A stretch of 64,000 bases of DNA from contig NZ_BMJH01000003.1 in NCBI RefSeq assembly GCF_014643175.1, forward strand, positions 1-64,000, read 5' to 3'. Below the pieces are notes generated by a model. That model saw nothing but the letters and a program-made list of their open reading frames with translations, did not search any database and was not told where the DNA came from. Position numbers and translations under genes: made by a program. The DNA comes from Hoyosella rhizosphaerae (GTDB lineage: Bacteria > Actinomycetota > Actinomycetes > Mycobacteriales > Mycobacteriaceae). The first letter of the stretch is position 1; each line of letters opens with the position of its first letter. Below, in pieces: positions 22,757 to 31,799 of this stretch.

Positions 22757-24171
22757 TCGACCTCCAAGCTGAGCAGATCTTCTACCGTTTCCCGCCGCAA
22801 AATCACCCGGGACTGTCCGTCACGAACCGCGACCACCGCTGGACGCCCCAGCATGTTGTAGCGACTCGACATTGAATAACAATAGGCACCCGTCGCCGCA
22901 ACAGCGAGGAGATCACCTGAGGTGACATCGTCTGGCATCCAGGTATCACGGATAACAATGTCACCCGTCTCGCAGTGTTTCCCGACGATTCGCGCAACCA
23001 CAGGCGTCGCCTCGCTGCGCCGCGATACGACTCGTACGTCGTATTCGGCGCCATAAAGCGACGTGCGAATGTTATCGCTCATTCCACCGTCGACGCTGAT
23101 GTATCGCCGATGTGCACTAGCACCAAGTTTGACGTCTTTCAGTGTGCCAACTTCGTACAGTGTAAATGTTCCAGGCCCTGCGATCGCGCGGCCTGGCTCG
23201 ACGTACAAGGTGGGAGCGGCAATCCCGGCACGGGCGGATTCCGTTGCAATTATTTCGTGCAGTTTCGCGGCCAAGGTTGCGATCGGCGGCGGGTCGTCGC
23301 TCGACAGGTACGAAATTCCGAAACCGCCACCAAGGTCCAGAATGCTGATCTGCTCAGTCTTGGCTGTCCCAAATTCCGCAATAACGTCACGGAGCAGACC
23401 AATGACGCGGTGGGCGGCAAGCTCAAAACCGTCAACTTCGAAGATTTGCGAACCGATGTGACTGTGAAGCCCGACTAGGCGCAGGTGGTCTGTGGCAAAT
23501 ACACGCCGAACAGCCTCCATTGCTGAGCCGTCAGCGAGGGAAAAGCCGAACTTTTGGTCCTCGTGCGCTGTCGCGATGAACTCGTGCGTGTGTGCCTCTA
23601 CGCCCACGGTGATGCGAATGAGCACATTTTGAACGACGCCATGTTCGGCAGCCACAGCATCGAGTCGGTCAATTTCCATCAGCGAGTCAAGAACGACATG
23701 CCCCACGCCATTGTGAACCGCTGCTTCGAGTTCCTTCACCGACTTGTTGTTGCCGTGCATCGCTATCCGACTTGCAGGGAAGCCTGCATGGAGTGCAACC
23801 GCGAGTTCACCACCCGACGCCACGTCGAGTGATAGCCCCTCTTCGGCAATCCATCTCGCGATATGGGTTGATAGAAACGCCTTCGATGCGTAGTGCACTC
23901 GGGAGGCGGAACCGAAAGCGTCAGCCATCTCCCGACACCGCGAACGGAAATCCGCTTCGTCAATCACAAACAGGGGGGTGCCATACTTTTCGGCTAGCTC
24001 AGTCACGGATACGCCCGCAACTTCTACGACGCCTTTGTCATTGCGTACGACGTTCCGGGGCCACACCTTGTCATCGAGTTCCGCAAGGTGTTCTGGCGCC
24101 GATGGCCGTTCGGCTAGGCCCGGGGCATGGGGAATCTCCGCGTGCATTGGCCCTGCTGGATGTGCGCTCAC
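22753..24171 (-). CDS. lysA: diaminopimelate decarboxylase
   Basis: PLP enzyme that decarboxylates meso-diaminopimelate to lysine; the substrate is also the cell-wall cross-linking residue. The PLP lysine is in VHYASKAFL, the substrate-binding motifs are [24 protein letters not shown] and the catalytic Cys in KHCETGD. The start is GTG 24171 (472 aa), which overlaps the argS stop as GTGA; the longer frame to 24240 would intrude 70 nt into argS. It links lysine, threonine and methionine branches with hom downstream. Confidence 0.97.
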   Translation of the reverse strand: MSAHPAGPMHAEIPHAPGLAERPSAPEHLAELDDKVWPRNVVRNDKGVVEVAGVSVTELAEKYGTPLFVIDEADFRSRCREMADAFGSASRVHYASKAFLSTHIARWIAEEGLSLDVASGGELAVALHAGFPASRIAMHGNNKSVKELEAAVHNGVGHVVLDSLMEIDRLDAVAAEHGVVQNVLIRITVGVEAHTHEFIATAHEDQKFGFSLADGSAMEAVRRVFATDHLRLVGLHSHIGSQIFEVDGFELAAHRVIGLLRDVIAEFGTAKTEQISILDLGGGFGISYLSSDDPPPIATLAAKLHEIIATESARAGIAAPTLYVEPGRAIAGPGTFTLYEVGTLKDVKLGASAHRRYISVDGGMSDNIRTSLYGAEYDVRVVSRRSEATPVVARIVGKHCETGDIVIRDTWMPDDVTSGDLLAVAATGAYCYSMSSRYNMLGRPAVVAVRDGQSRVILRRETVEDLLSLEVE

Positions 24172-25826
24172 ATTCGCTCCGGTGCTGTCACGCCTAGCAA
24201 GGCTAGACCATTGGACAAAACTTGTCGGGTTGCATCGCACAATGCGAGCCGTGCGGTATGCAAGGCAGCCGGTTCCTCATCCCCTTGAGGCAGCACCCGG
24301 CACTGATCATAAAACCGGTGGTAGACCCCAGCTAGATCTTCGAGGTACCTGGCAATCCGGTGTGGTTCGCGCAATTTCGCTGCCGCGTCAAGCACGTTGG
24401 GGAACTCACCCAGCGTTCGGATGAGGTCGCCCTCCCGTTGATGGGTGAGCAGTTCAAGCGATGGATTATCTGCGGTGACTCCGAGATCGCGAGCGTTGCG
24501 CCCAATGGAGCACAGCCTGGCGTGGGCGTACTGGACGTAGTACACGGGGTTCTCATTGCTCGCACTCGCCCAGAGTTCAAGGTCGATGTCGAGGGTGTTG
24601 TCAAACGATGAGCGGGTGAGCGCGTACCGTGCCGCGTCGACACCGATGGCATCAACAAGGTCATCAAGGGTGATGACTGTGCCGGCGCGCTTGCTCATCC
24701 GCAGGGGTTTCCCATCACGCACAAGGCTAACCATTTGCCCAATAAGGACTTCGACAGTGTTGGGGTCGTAGCCCAATGCCGCTGCCGCAGCCTTCAGGCG
24801 CGCAATGTAGCCGTGGTGATCAGCACCAAGCATGTAGACGCACAGGTCAAACCCTCTGTCGTGCTTGTTTCGCAGGTAGGCGATGTCTCCGGCGATGTAC
24901 GCGGCATTGCCATCAGATTTGATGACGACCCGGTCCTTATCGTCGCCATAGTCCGAACTGCGCAGCCACCATGCGCCGTCGTCGAAGTACAGATTGCCGT
25001 TCTCTTTCAGGTCCGACACCGCTGCGTCAACAGCACCGTCCTCGAACAGCGAGTTTTCGTGGAAGTACACGTCAAAGTCGGTGCCAAACTCGTGCAGCGT
25101 TCGTTTGATGTGCGAAAACATCATGTCTACGCCGGCAGCTCGAAAAGCCTCGTGCCGCTCGTCCTCGGGAAGATCGGCAATGCCCGGCGTTTCAGCGACA
25201 ATTCGTCCGGCGATTTCGTTGATGTATTCACCTGCATAGCCATCTTCTGGCACCGGCTGTCCAAAGGCGGCAGCTTCCAACGAGCGCGCAAACCGGTCAA
25301 TCTGCGCACCGTGGTCGTTGAAGTAGTACTCACGTGTAACTTCGGCGCCTTGTGCTTCAAAAGCACGCCCGAGGGAGTCGCCCGCGGCAGCCCAACGCGT
25401 ACCACCCAGGTGAATCGGCCCCGTAGGGTTGGCCGACACAAACTCAAGGTTAATTTTCACACCTGCCAGCGAATCGCCGCGCCCGTAGTTCACACCGGCC
25501 TCGAGGACTTTCTGCACGATCTGCCCCTGCGCAGCCGCCGCCAGCCGAATGTTCAGAAATCCCGGACCGGCGATCTCTGCCGACGCGATTTCGTCCGCCT
25601 CAGCGATTGCAGTCGCCAACCACGATGCAAGTTCGCGTGGCGTGGTACCTGCTCGTTTCGCTACTTGTAATGCGACGTTGGTGGCGTAGTCGCCATGTTC
25701 CGGATTGCGTGGGCGTTCCACAACCACGAGATCAGGAACCGCGGAGGCATCAAATCCGCGCTGGTTCAAAACATCGACAGCGGCACGGCGCAACAAGGCA
25801 GAAAGGTCAGCAGGGGTCACAGGCAC
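24168..25826 (-). CDS. argS: arginyl-tRNA synthetase
   Basis: Class I synthetase charging tRNA-Arg. The HIGH signature appears as [10 protein letters not shown] (near 132), and KMSKS as [10 protein letters not shown] near residue 375. The C-terminal anticodon-binding helical domain ends [12 protein letters not shown], typical of ArgRS. Length 552 aa is normal. The GTG start has AGGA only about 4 nt upstream, and it is divergent from the DUF3105 gene. It is the first gene of the argS-lysA-hom-thrC-thrB operon, and a tRNA-Arg gene is found 1.9 kb away. Confidence 0.97.
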   Translation of the reverse strand: MPVTPADLSALLRRAAVDVLNQRGFDASAVPDLVVVERPRNPEHGDYATNVALQVAKRAGTTPRELASWLATAIAEADEIASAEIAGPGFLNIRLAAAAQGQIVQKVLEAGVNYGRGDSLAGVKINLEFVSANPTGPIHLGGTRWAAAGDSLGRAFEAQGAEVTREYYFNDHGAQIDRFARSLEAAAFGQPVPEDGYAGEYINEIAGRIVAETPGIADLPEDERHEAFRAAGVDMMFSHIKRTLHEFGTDFDVYFHENSLFEDGAVDAAVSDLKENGNLYFDDGAWWLRSSDYGDDKDRVVIKSDGNAAYIAGDIAYLRNKHDRGFDLCVYMLGADHHGYIARLKAAAAALGYDPNTVEVLIGQMVSLVRDGKPLRMSKRAGTVITLDDLVDAIGVDAARYALTRSSFDNTLDIDLELWASASNENPVYYVQYAHARLCSIGRNARDLGVTADNPSLELLTHQREGDLIRTLGEFPNVLDAAAKLREPHRIARYLEDLAGVYHRFYDQCRVLPQGDEEPAALHTARLALCDATRQVLSNGLALLGVTAPERM

Positions 25827-25995
25827 TTATCCTATGACTCATTGCTGCCAACTGCTAAATGCGCCGACAGACGCGGCGGTAACTGCGAATCAGCCAGCCG
25901 ATCCGTACAGTTAGTAGCGAGCAAGCCCGGTCCGTGTGACGTAAACATCACATGTCGGCATCCCATATGGCACTGCAAAGAAAGTCCTAATCACA

Positions 25996-26886
25996 ATGCC
26001 CAGCGGCAAAAATGACAAGTCAGCTAAAGCACTCAAGGCTGTGAAGAGAAAATCCTCTGGTCCCAAGTCGAAGGGGCTGCAGACCGGAATCAACATTCCG
26101 TGGCTTGGGATTGGTGCAATTGTCAGCGTTATCGCGCTGATCGCGATCATCGCCTTCGCAGTACTTCCGAGCTACCAAGATTCGCGCGAAATCGACAGTT
26201 GGTCGCCATCCGCTGACAACCCCGACCCGTCGCGGGACATCGAGGGCATCACCATTGTCGAAGAGTTGAGCAACATTCACGTTCGGGCTGGCCAACGAGT
26301 TGCGTATGACCACACTCCTCCAGTTGGCGGTCCACACGACGAAGCCTGGGCTACCTGCAATGGGATCGTTTACGACGAACCCATTCGTACCGAAAACGCG
26401 GTTCACTCCATCGAACACGGTGCCGTATGGATTACTTACGAGCCCGATTTGGCTGACGAAGCCGACATTGAGCGCCTCCGCAACCGCGTTTCTGGTCAGA
26501 CCTACATGTTCTTGTCTCCGTTCCCGGGCCAGGAATCGCCAATTTCGATGCAATCGTGGGGTCGCCAGCTTCGCCTCGACAGCGCCGAGGACCCTCGCAT
26601 TAACCACTTCATCGGTGCCCTTCGCCTTCACCCAACGCTGAGTCCAGAACCAGGTGAAAGCTGCGCCACCGTTCCTGGGCTATTCGAACCTGACAATCCA
26701 AATCCTTTCGATCCGTCACCACTTGGTCCGGACGCTGTGCAAATGGACGGTAGCGGCGCCGCGCCTCAACTGGATGACTTGTCGCAGATTCCCGGACTTG
26801 AGGATCTTGACCTCAGTGAACTAGACCTCGAAGGTGACTTCCCGATGGACGCCGAGGACCCAGCGTTTGAGGAGCCCGCTGAATGA
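25996..26886 (+). CDS. DUF3105 family membrane-anchored protein
   Basis: A 296-aa protein with a basic N-terminus rich in Lys and Ser (residues 1-34), a single transmembrane helix (IGAIVSVIALIAIIAFAVL, about 37-55) and an extracytoplasmic domain. The DUF3105 core is clear: YDHTPPVGGPHDEAWATCNG and ENAVHSIEHGAVWITYEPD, with conserved His and Cys residues. The C-terminal 60 residues are very acidic (DLDLSELDLEGDFPMD). Function unknown. It overlaps the DUF305 gene by 4 nt, a partnership seen in many actinobacteria, which suggests a joint extracytoplasmic role, perhaps with metals. Confidence 0.88.
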   Translation: MPSGKNDKSAKALKAVKRKSSGPKSKGLQTGINIPWLGIGAIVSVIALIAIIAFAVLPSYQDSREIDSWSPSADNPDPSRDIEGITIVEELSNIHVRAGQRVAYDHTPPVGGPHDEAWATCNGIVYDEPIRTENAVHSIEHGAVWITYEPDLADEADIERLRNRVSGQTYMFLSPFPGQESPISMQSWGRQLRLDSAEDPRINHFIGALRLHPTLSPEPGESCATVPGLFEPDNPNPFDPSPLGPDAVQMDGSGAAPQLDDLSQIPGLEDLDLSELDLEGDFPMDAEDPAFEEPAE

Positions 26887-27563
26887 GCGCATCGCATAGG
26901 GACAATAGTTGGAGGAGTCGAGCACTCCCCCTCGCTGTAATCGGGGCTGTGCTGTGCATCGGAGCTGGATTTCTTCTCGGATTCACGCTGAGCGGTAGTA
27001 GCGAGAGCGGCAATGCGAATACACGGCCGAACTCAGTGGATATCGGGTTCAGTCAGGACATGACTGTTCACCATCTACAAGCGGTCGAAATGTCTGCTGC
27101 GGTCATCAGCACCACAGATGACGATTCCGTGCGCACTCTGGCCTTCGGCATCTTGACGGCGCAAGAAAACCAGGTTGGGCAAATGCAGGCATGGCTAGAT
27201 GTGTGGGACCAGCCTAGGCGGGCCGCGGGTGACTATATGACGTGGATGCCTGCTGACGAGCACGCGGGACATGAAAGCCCCGATATGGGTGCGGATGCCG
27301 CCGCAATGCCCGGAATGGCCACCGCTGCAGACATGTCCAACCTCCGGCAAGCGCGTGGGGACGACCAGGACACCCTGTTCCTCCAGCTGATGTTGCGCCA
27401 CCACCAGGGCGGACTTTCCATGCTGGAGTACGCGATTGATAATGCAGACACCCCTGTGGTTTTGAACATCGCGAGGTCAATGAGCGAAGGTCAGAACAAG
27501 GAAATTGCGTTGATGGAACGCATGCTCGCGGATCGCGGTGCCGAACCGCTTCCGTTCGGGTAA
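26883..27563 (+). CDS. DUF305 family protein, membrane-anchored
   Basis: A 226-aa protein with one N-terminal membrane helix (LPLAVIGAVLCIGAGFLLGF, about 18-37) and a helical ferritin-like extracytoplasmic DUF305 domain. The paired His motifs are visible: MTVHHLQAVEMS near 60-71 and LMLRHHQGGLSMLEYA near 170-185. Between them lies a Met/His/Asp-rich stretch (MPADEHAGHESPDMGADAAAM). DUF305 proteins are often linked to copper or other metal handling; that is inference here. Start ATG overlaps the DUF3105 stop (ATGA). Confidence 0.88.
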   Translation: MSASHRDNSWRSRALPLAVIGAVLCIGAGFLLGFTLSGSSESGNANTRPNSVDIGFSQDMTVHHLQAVEMSAAVISTTDDDSVRTLAFGILTAQENQVGQMQAWLDVWDQPRRAAGDYMTWMPADEHAGHESPDMGADAAAMPGMATAADMSNLRQARGDDQDTLFLQLMLRHHQGGLSMLEYAIDNADTPVVLNIARSMSEGQNKEIALMERMLADRGAEPLPFG

Positions 27564-27704
27564 TCCGAACATTTGGGGAATGAATTTCCAGACACGCATC
27601 GTGGACTGTCGATTCCGCATTTTCCTCATGGATGCGTTAGGCTAGCTCCGCCCGACGTCAGTCACGAAGGCTGATTTTATTCGGGTGGTTGCTAGCCAAC
27701 CAAC

Positions 27705-27777
27705 GCCCTCGTAGCTCAGGGGATAGAGCACTGCCCTCCGGAGGCAGGTGTCGCAGGTTCGAATCCTGCCGAGGGCA
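27705..27777 (+). tRNA. tRNA-Arg (anticodon CCG)
   Basis: Complete cloverleaf: acceptor GCCCTCG/CGAGGGC with discriminator A at 27777, D-stem GCTC/GAGC, anticodon stem CTGCC/GGCAG with loop CTCCGGA (anticodon CCG, reading CGG), T-arm GCAGG-TTCGAAT-CCTGC. No CCA is encoded. No direct repeat of its 3' end is seen nearby, so it does not look occupied by an integrated element. Confidence 0.97.
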
Positions 27778-27794
27778 CACATCTTTCCGGTGTT

Positions 27795-29000
27795 TCATCC
27801 ACGTTTTGCTGTGACGGTTTCCGGCGCGAATATCCAGTACACCGCAGCGAGTAACAGCATGACGCCGGTGAACGCGAACGCCGCCTGGTACGAAATGTAT
27901 TCAGCCATCAGCCCGGCAAGGACAGGCCCGAGAATCGCTCCAAGGTCAGCTGTCATTTGATACGCGGCGAGCACTTTTCCGCCGTTGCGGTCCGAACCAA
28001 CGAGATCGGCCACAGCCGCCTGCTGGCTTGGCACAAAAAAGCCGGTTCCGATCCCCGCAATGATGCATAGAACCAAGAAAACTATCGTGTTGTCTGAAAT
28101 CCCCAGCACCATTGTGGCGATACCTGCGATGGACAGGCCCAACACTGTGGGGCGTTTACGACCGATCTTGTCAGACAGTTTTCCCGCCGTGATCAGGGTT
28201 ACCGCCATCCCTGCCGAGAATGTCGCGAGGGCAAGACCCGCAAGAACAGGTCCGGTAGTGAACACGGCGAGGGCAAATAGGGGGATGATGGCAACCCGCA
28301 CCCCAAACGTGGCCCACCCGTGAGCGAGGTTAGTAAACAGAGCTGCTCGGTAAGCTGGGTCGCGGATTGCCTCGCGAAATGGAAACACTTCGCGGTCCAC
28401 AGCGCGCGCGGCGTCGCCCCCCTCAACGAACTTCAGCTGCGTGTGCACGACCACGATCGCAATGACCAGGGCAACGGTATAGACGATGAATGGCACTCGT
28501 AGGCCGAGTCCGCCCAATAGACCACCCAACAGTGGCCCAGTTATACCTCCGAGGAGAAATGCCGACGTGTAGAGGCTGCTAATGCGGCCGCGTTTGTCCG
28601 GCGGTGCCAGACGGATAATCAGAGCCATCGCTGAAATGGTGAACATCGTCGAACCGATGCCGCCCAGACCGCGGAAAACCATGAGCTGCCAGTAGTTTTG
28701 GGCTGCTGCACTCGCCCCGGTCGACAGCGCAACGATTGCTAATCCAAGCAGATAGACGGGCCGCTCCCCTAGCTTTTGCACCAGTTGACCGCTCGTTGGT
28801 GCAAAGAGCAGTCGCGCTACCGCGAATATGCTGACGATCGCTGACGCTGCTGTGATGCCCACGTTGAAGCTCTGGGCATAACCCGGCAGCACAGGGGCGA
28901 TGAGACCGTAGCCGATTGCGATGACGAAGGCGGCAGCGACCAGCACGCGGATTTGCCGCATAGTGTGCTGGTCGCTGCCGCCGGAGGTGTCGTTGTCCAC
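27795..29000 (-). CDS. MFS transporter, drug/metabolite efflux type
   Basis: About 400 aa with 12 hydrophobic segments. The MFS loop 2-3 motif A is visible as LFAPTSGQLVQKLGERPVYLLGL, and a second one as LSDKIGRKRPTVLGL between the halves. The N-terminal motif GYGLIAPVLPGYAQSF is common in DHA1-type drug exporters. Substrate unknown. The GTG at 29000 is used; an ATG at 28961 (MRQIRVLVAAAF) is an equally possible start, and neither has a strong ribosome site. It is convergent with the tRNA and sits next to a pntB remnant. Confidence 0.85.
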   Translation of the reverse strand: MDNDTSGGSDQHTMRQIRVLVAAAFVIAIGYGLIAPVLPGYAQSFNVGITAASAIVSIFAVARLLFAPTSGQLVQKLGERPVYLLGLAIVALSTGASAAAQNYWQLMVFRGLGGIGSTMFTISAMALIIRLAPPDKRGRISSLYTSAFLLGGITGPLLGGLLGGLGLRVPFIVYTVALVIAIVVVHTQLKFVEGGDAARAVDREVFPFREAIRDPAYRAALFTNLAHGWATFGVRVAIIPLFALAVFTTGPVLAGLALATFSAGMAVTLITAGKLSDKIGRKRPTVLGLSIAGIATMVLGISDNTIVFLVLCIIAGIGTGFFVPSQQAAVADLVGSDRNGGKVLAAYQMTADLGAILGPVLAGLMAEYISYQAAFAFTGVMLLLAAVYWIFAPETVTAKRG

Positions 29001-29010
29001 CGGACCGAGG

Positions 29011-29115
29011 TTACAGCGCTTTAAGTTCCTCAATCACATGTGTGATGGACTTCTTAGCGTCGCCCAACAGCATTGGTGCGGTCGGCGTAGTACAGCAGGT
29101 GTTTCCAGCGAACCC
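29011..29115 (-). pseudogene. pntB: decayed 3' remnant of pntB (NAD(P) transhydrogenase beta)
   Basis: The minus strand just before the MFS gene encodes PMLLGDAKKSITHVIEELKAL followed by a TAA stop (29011-29013), which resembles the C-terminus of PntB (pattern MLFGDAKxxVxxILKAL). Upstream pieces fall in different frames: GFAG in the same frame, but LLYYADRTNA in a shifted frame across 29055-29090. An in-frame stop follows further up. No other part of pntA or pntB is nearby. I read it as a deletion leftover with at least two small indels. Sequencing error cannot explain the missing gene body. Confidence 0.55.
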
Positions 29116-29167
29116 GATTTTGTGGCATCAGACCGACCACGGACGAATGTGCGCTATTGAACGCCAA

Positions 29168-29215
29168 AACCCGCGTGGCAGGGCAACACCTTGGTGTCGC
29201 CCCGCCACGCGGGTT
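29168..29215 (-). terminator. strong intrinsic terminator
   Basis: Nearly perfect long hairpin: outer arms AACCCGCGTGGCAGGGC and GCCCCGCCACGCGGGTT (one mismatch), inner arms ACACC and GGTGT around TT. On the minus strand it is followed by TTTT, as expected for a terminator of the leftward gene ending at 29251. Confidence 0.85.
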
Positions 29216-29250
29216 CCAGTCTGGGGCTGAGTCAGATTTGGGATTGCTGC

Positions 29251-29586
29251 TTACATTGCGGATGCGCTACCGATGCACCCGGATCGCGCAGCCATTCCCG
29301 TAACCCAACTGTCGCGGCGCTTTACAGTTCCTCGCCGGTCGGTCAACTCGTCAGTGCCTTCCCTGAGAACCGCAACAAGTTCTTCAGGTTCCGTCTCGAA
29401 GAGTGCACGCATGCGACGAAGTTCGCCGGGCGCGAAGAGCGCCGAGGCTTCGATTGCGTCCATCCAGTATTCGATATCGCCGCTACGAATGGCGTCGATA
29501 AGTTCATGATCGGTGGCCTTGTCTGCCCGCTCATAGTCGAGGATTGCCCTCACAAGTTCACGGGTACCCGATGTCATCGCGACCAT
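29251..29586 (-). CDS. unrecognised 111-aa acidic protein
   Basis: Starts ATG at 29586 with GGGAGAG 5-6 nt upstream, a good ribosome site. The first 80 residues look like amphipathic helices and are acidic (DYERADKATDHELIDAIRSG, then ALFETEPEELVAVLREGTDE). A basic hinge RRGTVKRRD follows, then a tail of small residues with one Cys (SGCIGSASAM). No signal peptide, membrane segment or known domain. A strong terminator follows, and a 30-codon open frame with its own ribosome site precedes it by 15 nt, so the two look cotranscribed. I do not recognise the family. Confidence 0.65.
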   Translation of the reverse strand: MVAMTSGTRELVRAILDYERADKATDHELIDAIRSGDIEYWMDAIEASALFAPGELRRMRALFETEPEELVAVLREGTDELTDRRGTVKRRDSWVTGMAARSGCIGSASAM

Positions 29587-29601
29587 GTTTTCTCTCCCTA
29601 A

Positions 29602-29694
29602 CTATGCAGACGCACTGCCGTGCTTCCGTGACGTAGGTTTCATACTTTTAGTTTTGACTACGTCGATTGAATTGATACTAGCCGGGATTGACAT
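29602..29694 (-). CDS. small 30-codon open frame upstream of the 111-aa protein gene
   Basis: ATG at 29694 preceded by GGAGGTG with 5-6 nt spacing, one of the best ribosome sites in the window. The peptide starts MSIPASINSIDVVKTKSM and ends KHGSASA before TAG (29602-29604). It is basic in its second half and has no membrane segment. The stop is 15 nt from the next start. It could be a regulatory leader peptide or a real small protein. Its last residues, GSASA, repeat the GSASA near the end of the 111-aa protein. Confidence 0.5.
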   Translation of the reverse strand: MSIPASINSIDVVKTKSMKPTSRKHGSASA

Positions 29695-30143
29695 GGATAA
29701 ACACCTCCGTTTAGTAATGTTTACAATACGCACAGATAACGCTTTGTAATCCCTATTACACTCCCATAACTCCCTTAGAGTTTCTTTAATAAAGTAGGTA
29801 ACACCAGCGGGTCACCGGTCGCTCGCGAACCAGCCCTGCAGGCCAGGGCTACCCACAACTGCCTGCGCGTTTGGTTAAAACTTCAATTAGCTACAGCTTG
29901 TTGCTATATTCAAGATCGGAGCCCCGTATAGAAACGATAATTCAGATCAAGCCGAAATGTTCCGCAGTTAACGTGTGACTAATGTGACAGAAGTTGACTT
30001 TGGAAACATTGTTGTTACAACGCAAGTGCAATTCTATAACCTAATTGTGACGGCCTAGCTATCGCTTGAATTCGGCGTACACTCACGCGTCGGTGATTTT
30101 CGCAAGACCGAATACGTGCAGACCAGCCTGAGCGCTACACGTC
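29695..30143. other. AT-rich intergenic stretch with an orphan promoter-like pair
   Basis: About 450 bp without a supported gene, visibly richer in A and T than its surroundings (around 29640-29800 and 29880-30050). It contains the leftward control region for the small open frame (TATTGT about 25 nt before its ribosome site), a short AGCCCTG/CAGGGCT hairpin near 29832-29850, and on the plus strand TTGTTA-17 nt-TATAAC at 30012-30040, which points toward the 3' end of the leftward 551-aa gene and has no gene of its own. Confidence 0.5.
30012..30040 (+). promoter_or_regulatory. orphan plus-strand promoter candidate
   Basis: TTGTTA (30012-30017) and TATAAC (30035-30040) with ideal 17-nt spacing. 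Any transcript would start near 30047 and run antisense into the gene ending at 30144. No open frame with a ribosome site follows, so a small or antisense RNA is the only product I can imagine. Confidence 0.4.
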
Positions 30144-31799
30144 TCAGCGGGTCGCATGCTGCAACGCGTACTCAGTACGCAATAAAGCACCGATAACCTC
30201 TGCCACTTCGGAGTCTTCGGTTACAACCGTCGCACTCACGCCCTCCGGAAGTGCATGAAGCGCCAACACTTCTCTGACAGAGTCCGTCACTGGAATCTCC
30301 GCCATCCACACCACACACAGCACACCAACCTGAGGCACAGGGACATCCGGAAGCAGCACACCTTCGATCAGAACGCCATCTTTGTCTTCGACAACGACCG
30401 AACGCGGCTCCGCTCCCCCCGCTGCGAAAACTCGACACAACTTATGAGTAGAGACTCCAACCCGATCGAACACCTGTTGCTCCGCCTCGGGAAGCAGCGC
30501 ACACCGGCACTGCGCGAACCTGCGGAGCAGGCCCCCTTCACACAGTCCGAACGACACAACCTTCGGGTCAGACCGAAGTGCCAGAAGGACATCAGGAGGC
30601 AGGCCGTCAATAGGCCCACCCCACAAGCGCTCAGCAGTTTCCAACATCGACAAGCGCGACGGCCCATCTTCAAGGGCAAATCGACGAGCCTTAAACAACA
30701 CGGACCCTGTCGACCCCAGGGCACTGATATCCGAATCGGGACCCACATACTTAGTCAGTTCAGAACCGCGGTTAGAAAACCAGAATTGCTTCCGACCCTT
30801 CGACTCGCGTAGCAAGGTACGGGCGACGTTGCAGTCGCCCGCGTCGATAGCGACTCCAGCGGCCAACTCAAGGCCCGGAGCCCAACCTTGCGACTCCGCG
30901 AGCAAGCGATCGGCGTATGTGCGCAGTTGCAACGGGTGGCCCAATACGGAACTCAGTGTCGCGCATATCCACAGCAACACTCGAGCACCGTTAGTGTCGG
31001 CTGCACTCACCGCAGCGACGCATGCAGCTAGCACCTCAGTCTGCTGGAGCGAACTTCCGTCCGAGTCCACCCCATAGAGCCACGGCGCCACCACTGCTGC
31101 CAACGCCTGGGCAGAATCAATGCTCGCGGCGTGCTCAGCCAACGCCGCTATTTCAGCCTCAGAATCCCATGACCCTGAGGATTGAAACTCCAATACGTTG
31201 CGCATCGCGTCCACAGCCGTAGCTTCGTCTACGCCAATATCGAAGGAGCAAACCAGTTCCCGCACTCGCTCGTCACGCAGATACGCGTCGAAGTCAAAAT
31301 CGTCCAGCGCAAGTAGATCTCCACAACGGGCAATTGAGTATCGCGACAACAATTCCGTTAGCGGCAACGTAGGTTCGCTGAACAATGCTGGTTCACTCTG
31401 TCGCACATGATGCACGAGGGCCCCGAGACCGCCCGGCTCTGCGGTGTTGTCGCGAACGAAACGGCGCATTGATGAACGAAGCTGTGCGGGAGGACGCACG
31501 ACATCTCTGCGATCAACGCCACGCACCCTCAGTGTGCGGCCATCAATTTGCACGACAAGCAAGGTCCCAGGTGAAAAATTCCGCAATGTGCCCTTAGCCA
31601 AATAGACCGAAAGCTCCCGATCACCTGATGCCGTGCGAGTTTGCGGAAGCTCCCATGTTGAGTCAACAAGAAACGGTTCCAAGTCGGGCATTGTGCGCAG
31701 GTAGTCGCCACTAATCTCATCCGCTGTCACGACGTGGGTCGCGCACACAGCAGCGCTGTCCCGGTCGATAGGTCTGACGGCACCGATCGACCTAGTCAA
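30144..31799 (-). CDS. large unrecognised protein, operon partner of CobW-type GTPase
   Basis: A 551-aa soluble-looking protein. The N-terminal ~110 residues are beta-rich (DSTWELPQTRTASGDRELSV, TLLVVQIDGRTLRVRGVD). The middle is helical and Ala-rich, TPR-like in texture (LAEHAASIDSAQALAAVVAP; AAGVAIDAGDCNVARTLLRE). The C-terminal third contains FGLCEGGLLRRFAQCRCALLPEAEQQVF, a pattern I associate with actinobacterial proteins that carry SEC-C zinc motifs, but no SEC-C motif (CxCxxCH-type) is present. Its start overlaps the CobW stop by 8 nt, so the two are coupled. Function not assigned. Confidence 0.7.
   Translation of the reverse strand: MTRSIGAVRPIDRDSAAVCATHVVTADEISGDYLRTMPDLEPFLVDSTWELPQTRTASGDRELSVYLAKGTLRNFSPGTLLVVQIDGRTLRVRGVDRRDVVRPPAQLRSSMRRFVRDNTAEPGGLGALVHHVRQSEPALFSEPTLPLTELLSRYSIARCGDLLALDDFDFDAYLRDERVRELVCSFDIGVDEATAVDAMRNVLEFQSSGSWDSEAEIAALAEHAASIDSAQALAAVVAPWLYGVDSDGSSLQQTEVLAACVAAVSAADTNGARVLLWICATLSSVLGHPLQLRTYADRLLAESQGWAPGLELAAGVAIDAGDCNVARTLLRESKGRKQFWFSNRGSELTKYVGPDSDISALGSTGSVLFKARRFALEDGPSRLSMLETAERLWGGPIDGLPPDVLLALRSDPKVVSFGLCEGGLLRRFAQCRCALLPEAEQQVFDRVGVSTHKLCRVFAAGGAEPRSVVVEDKDGVLIEGVLLPDVPVPQVGVLCVVWMAEIPVTDSVREVLALHALPEGVSATVVTEDSEVAEVIGALLRTEYALQHATR

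Noticed and set aside
24735-25670. 311-codon plus-strand open frame across argS
   Set aside because: Antisense to argS, Val/Arg-rich mirror translation without a recognisable domain.
27705-27830. tRNA-Arg as an integration site
   Set aside because: No integrase gene and no direct repeat of the tRNA 3' end found nearby.
29191-29601. 136-codon plus-strand frame opposite the 111-aa protein
   Set aside because: It begins inside the strong hairpin, has no ribosome site, whereas the minus-strand gene has GGGAGAG and a terminator.
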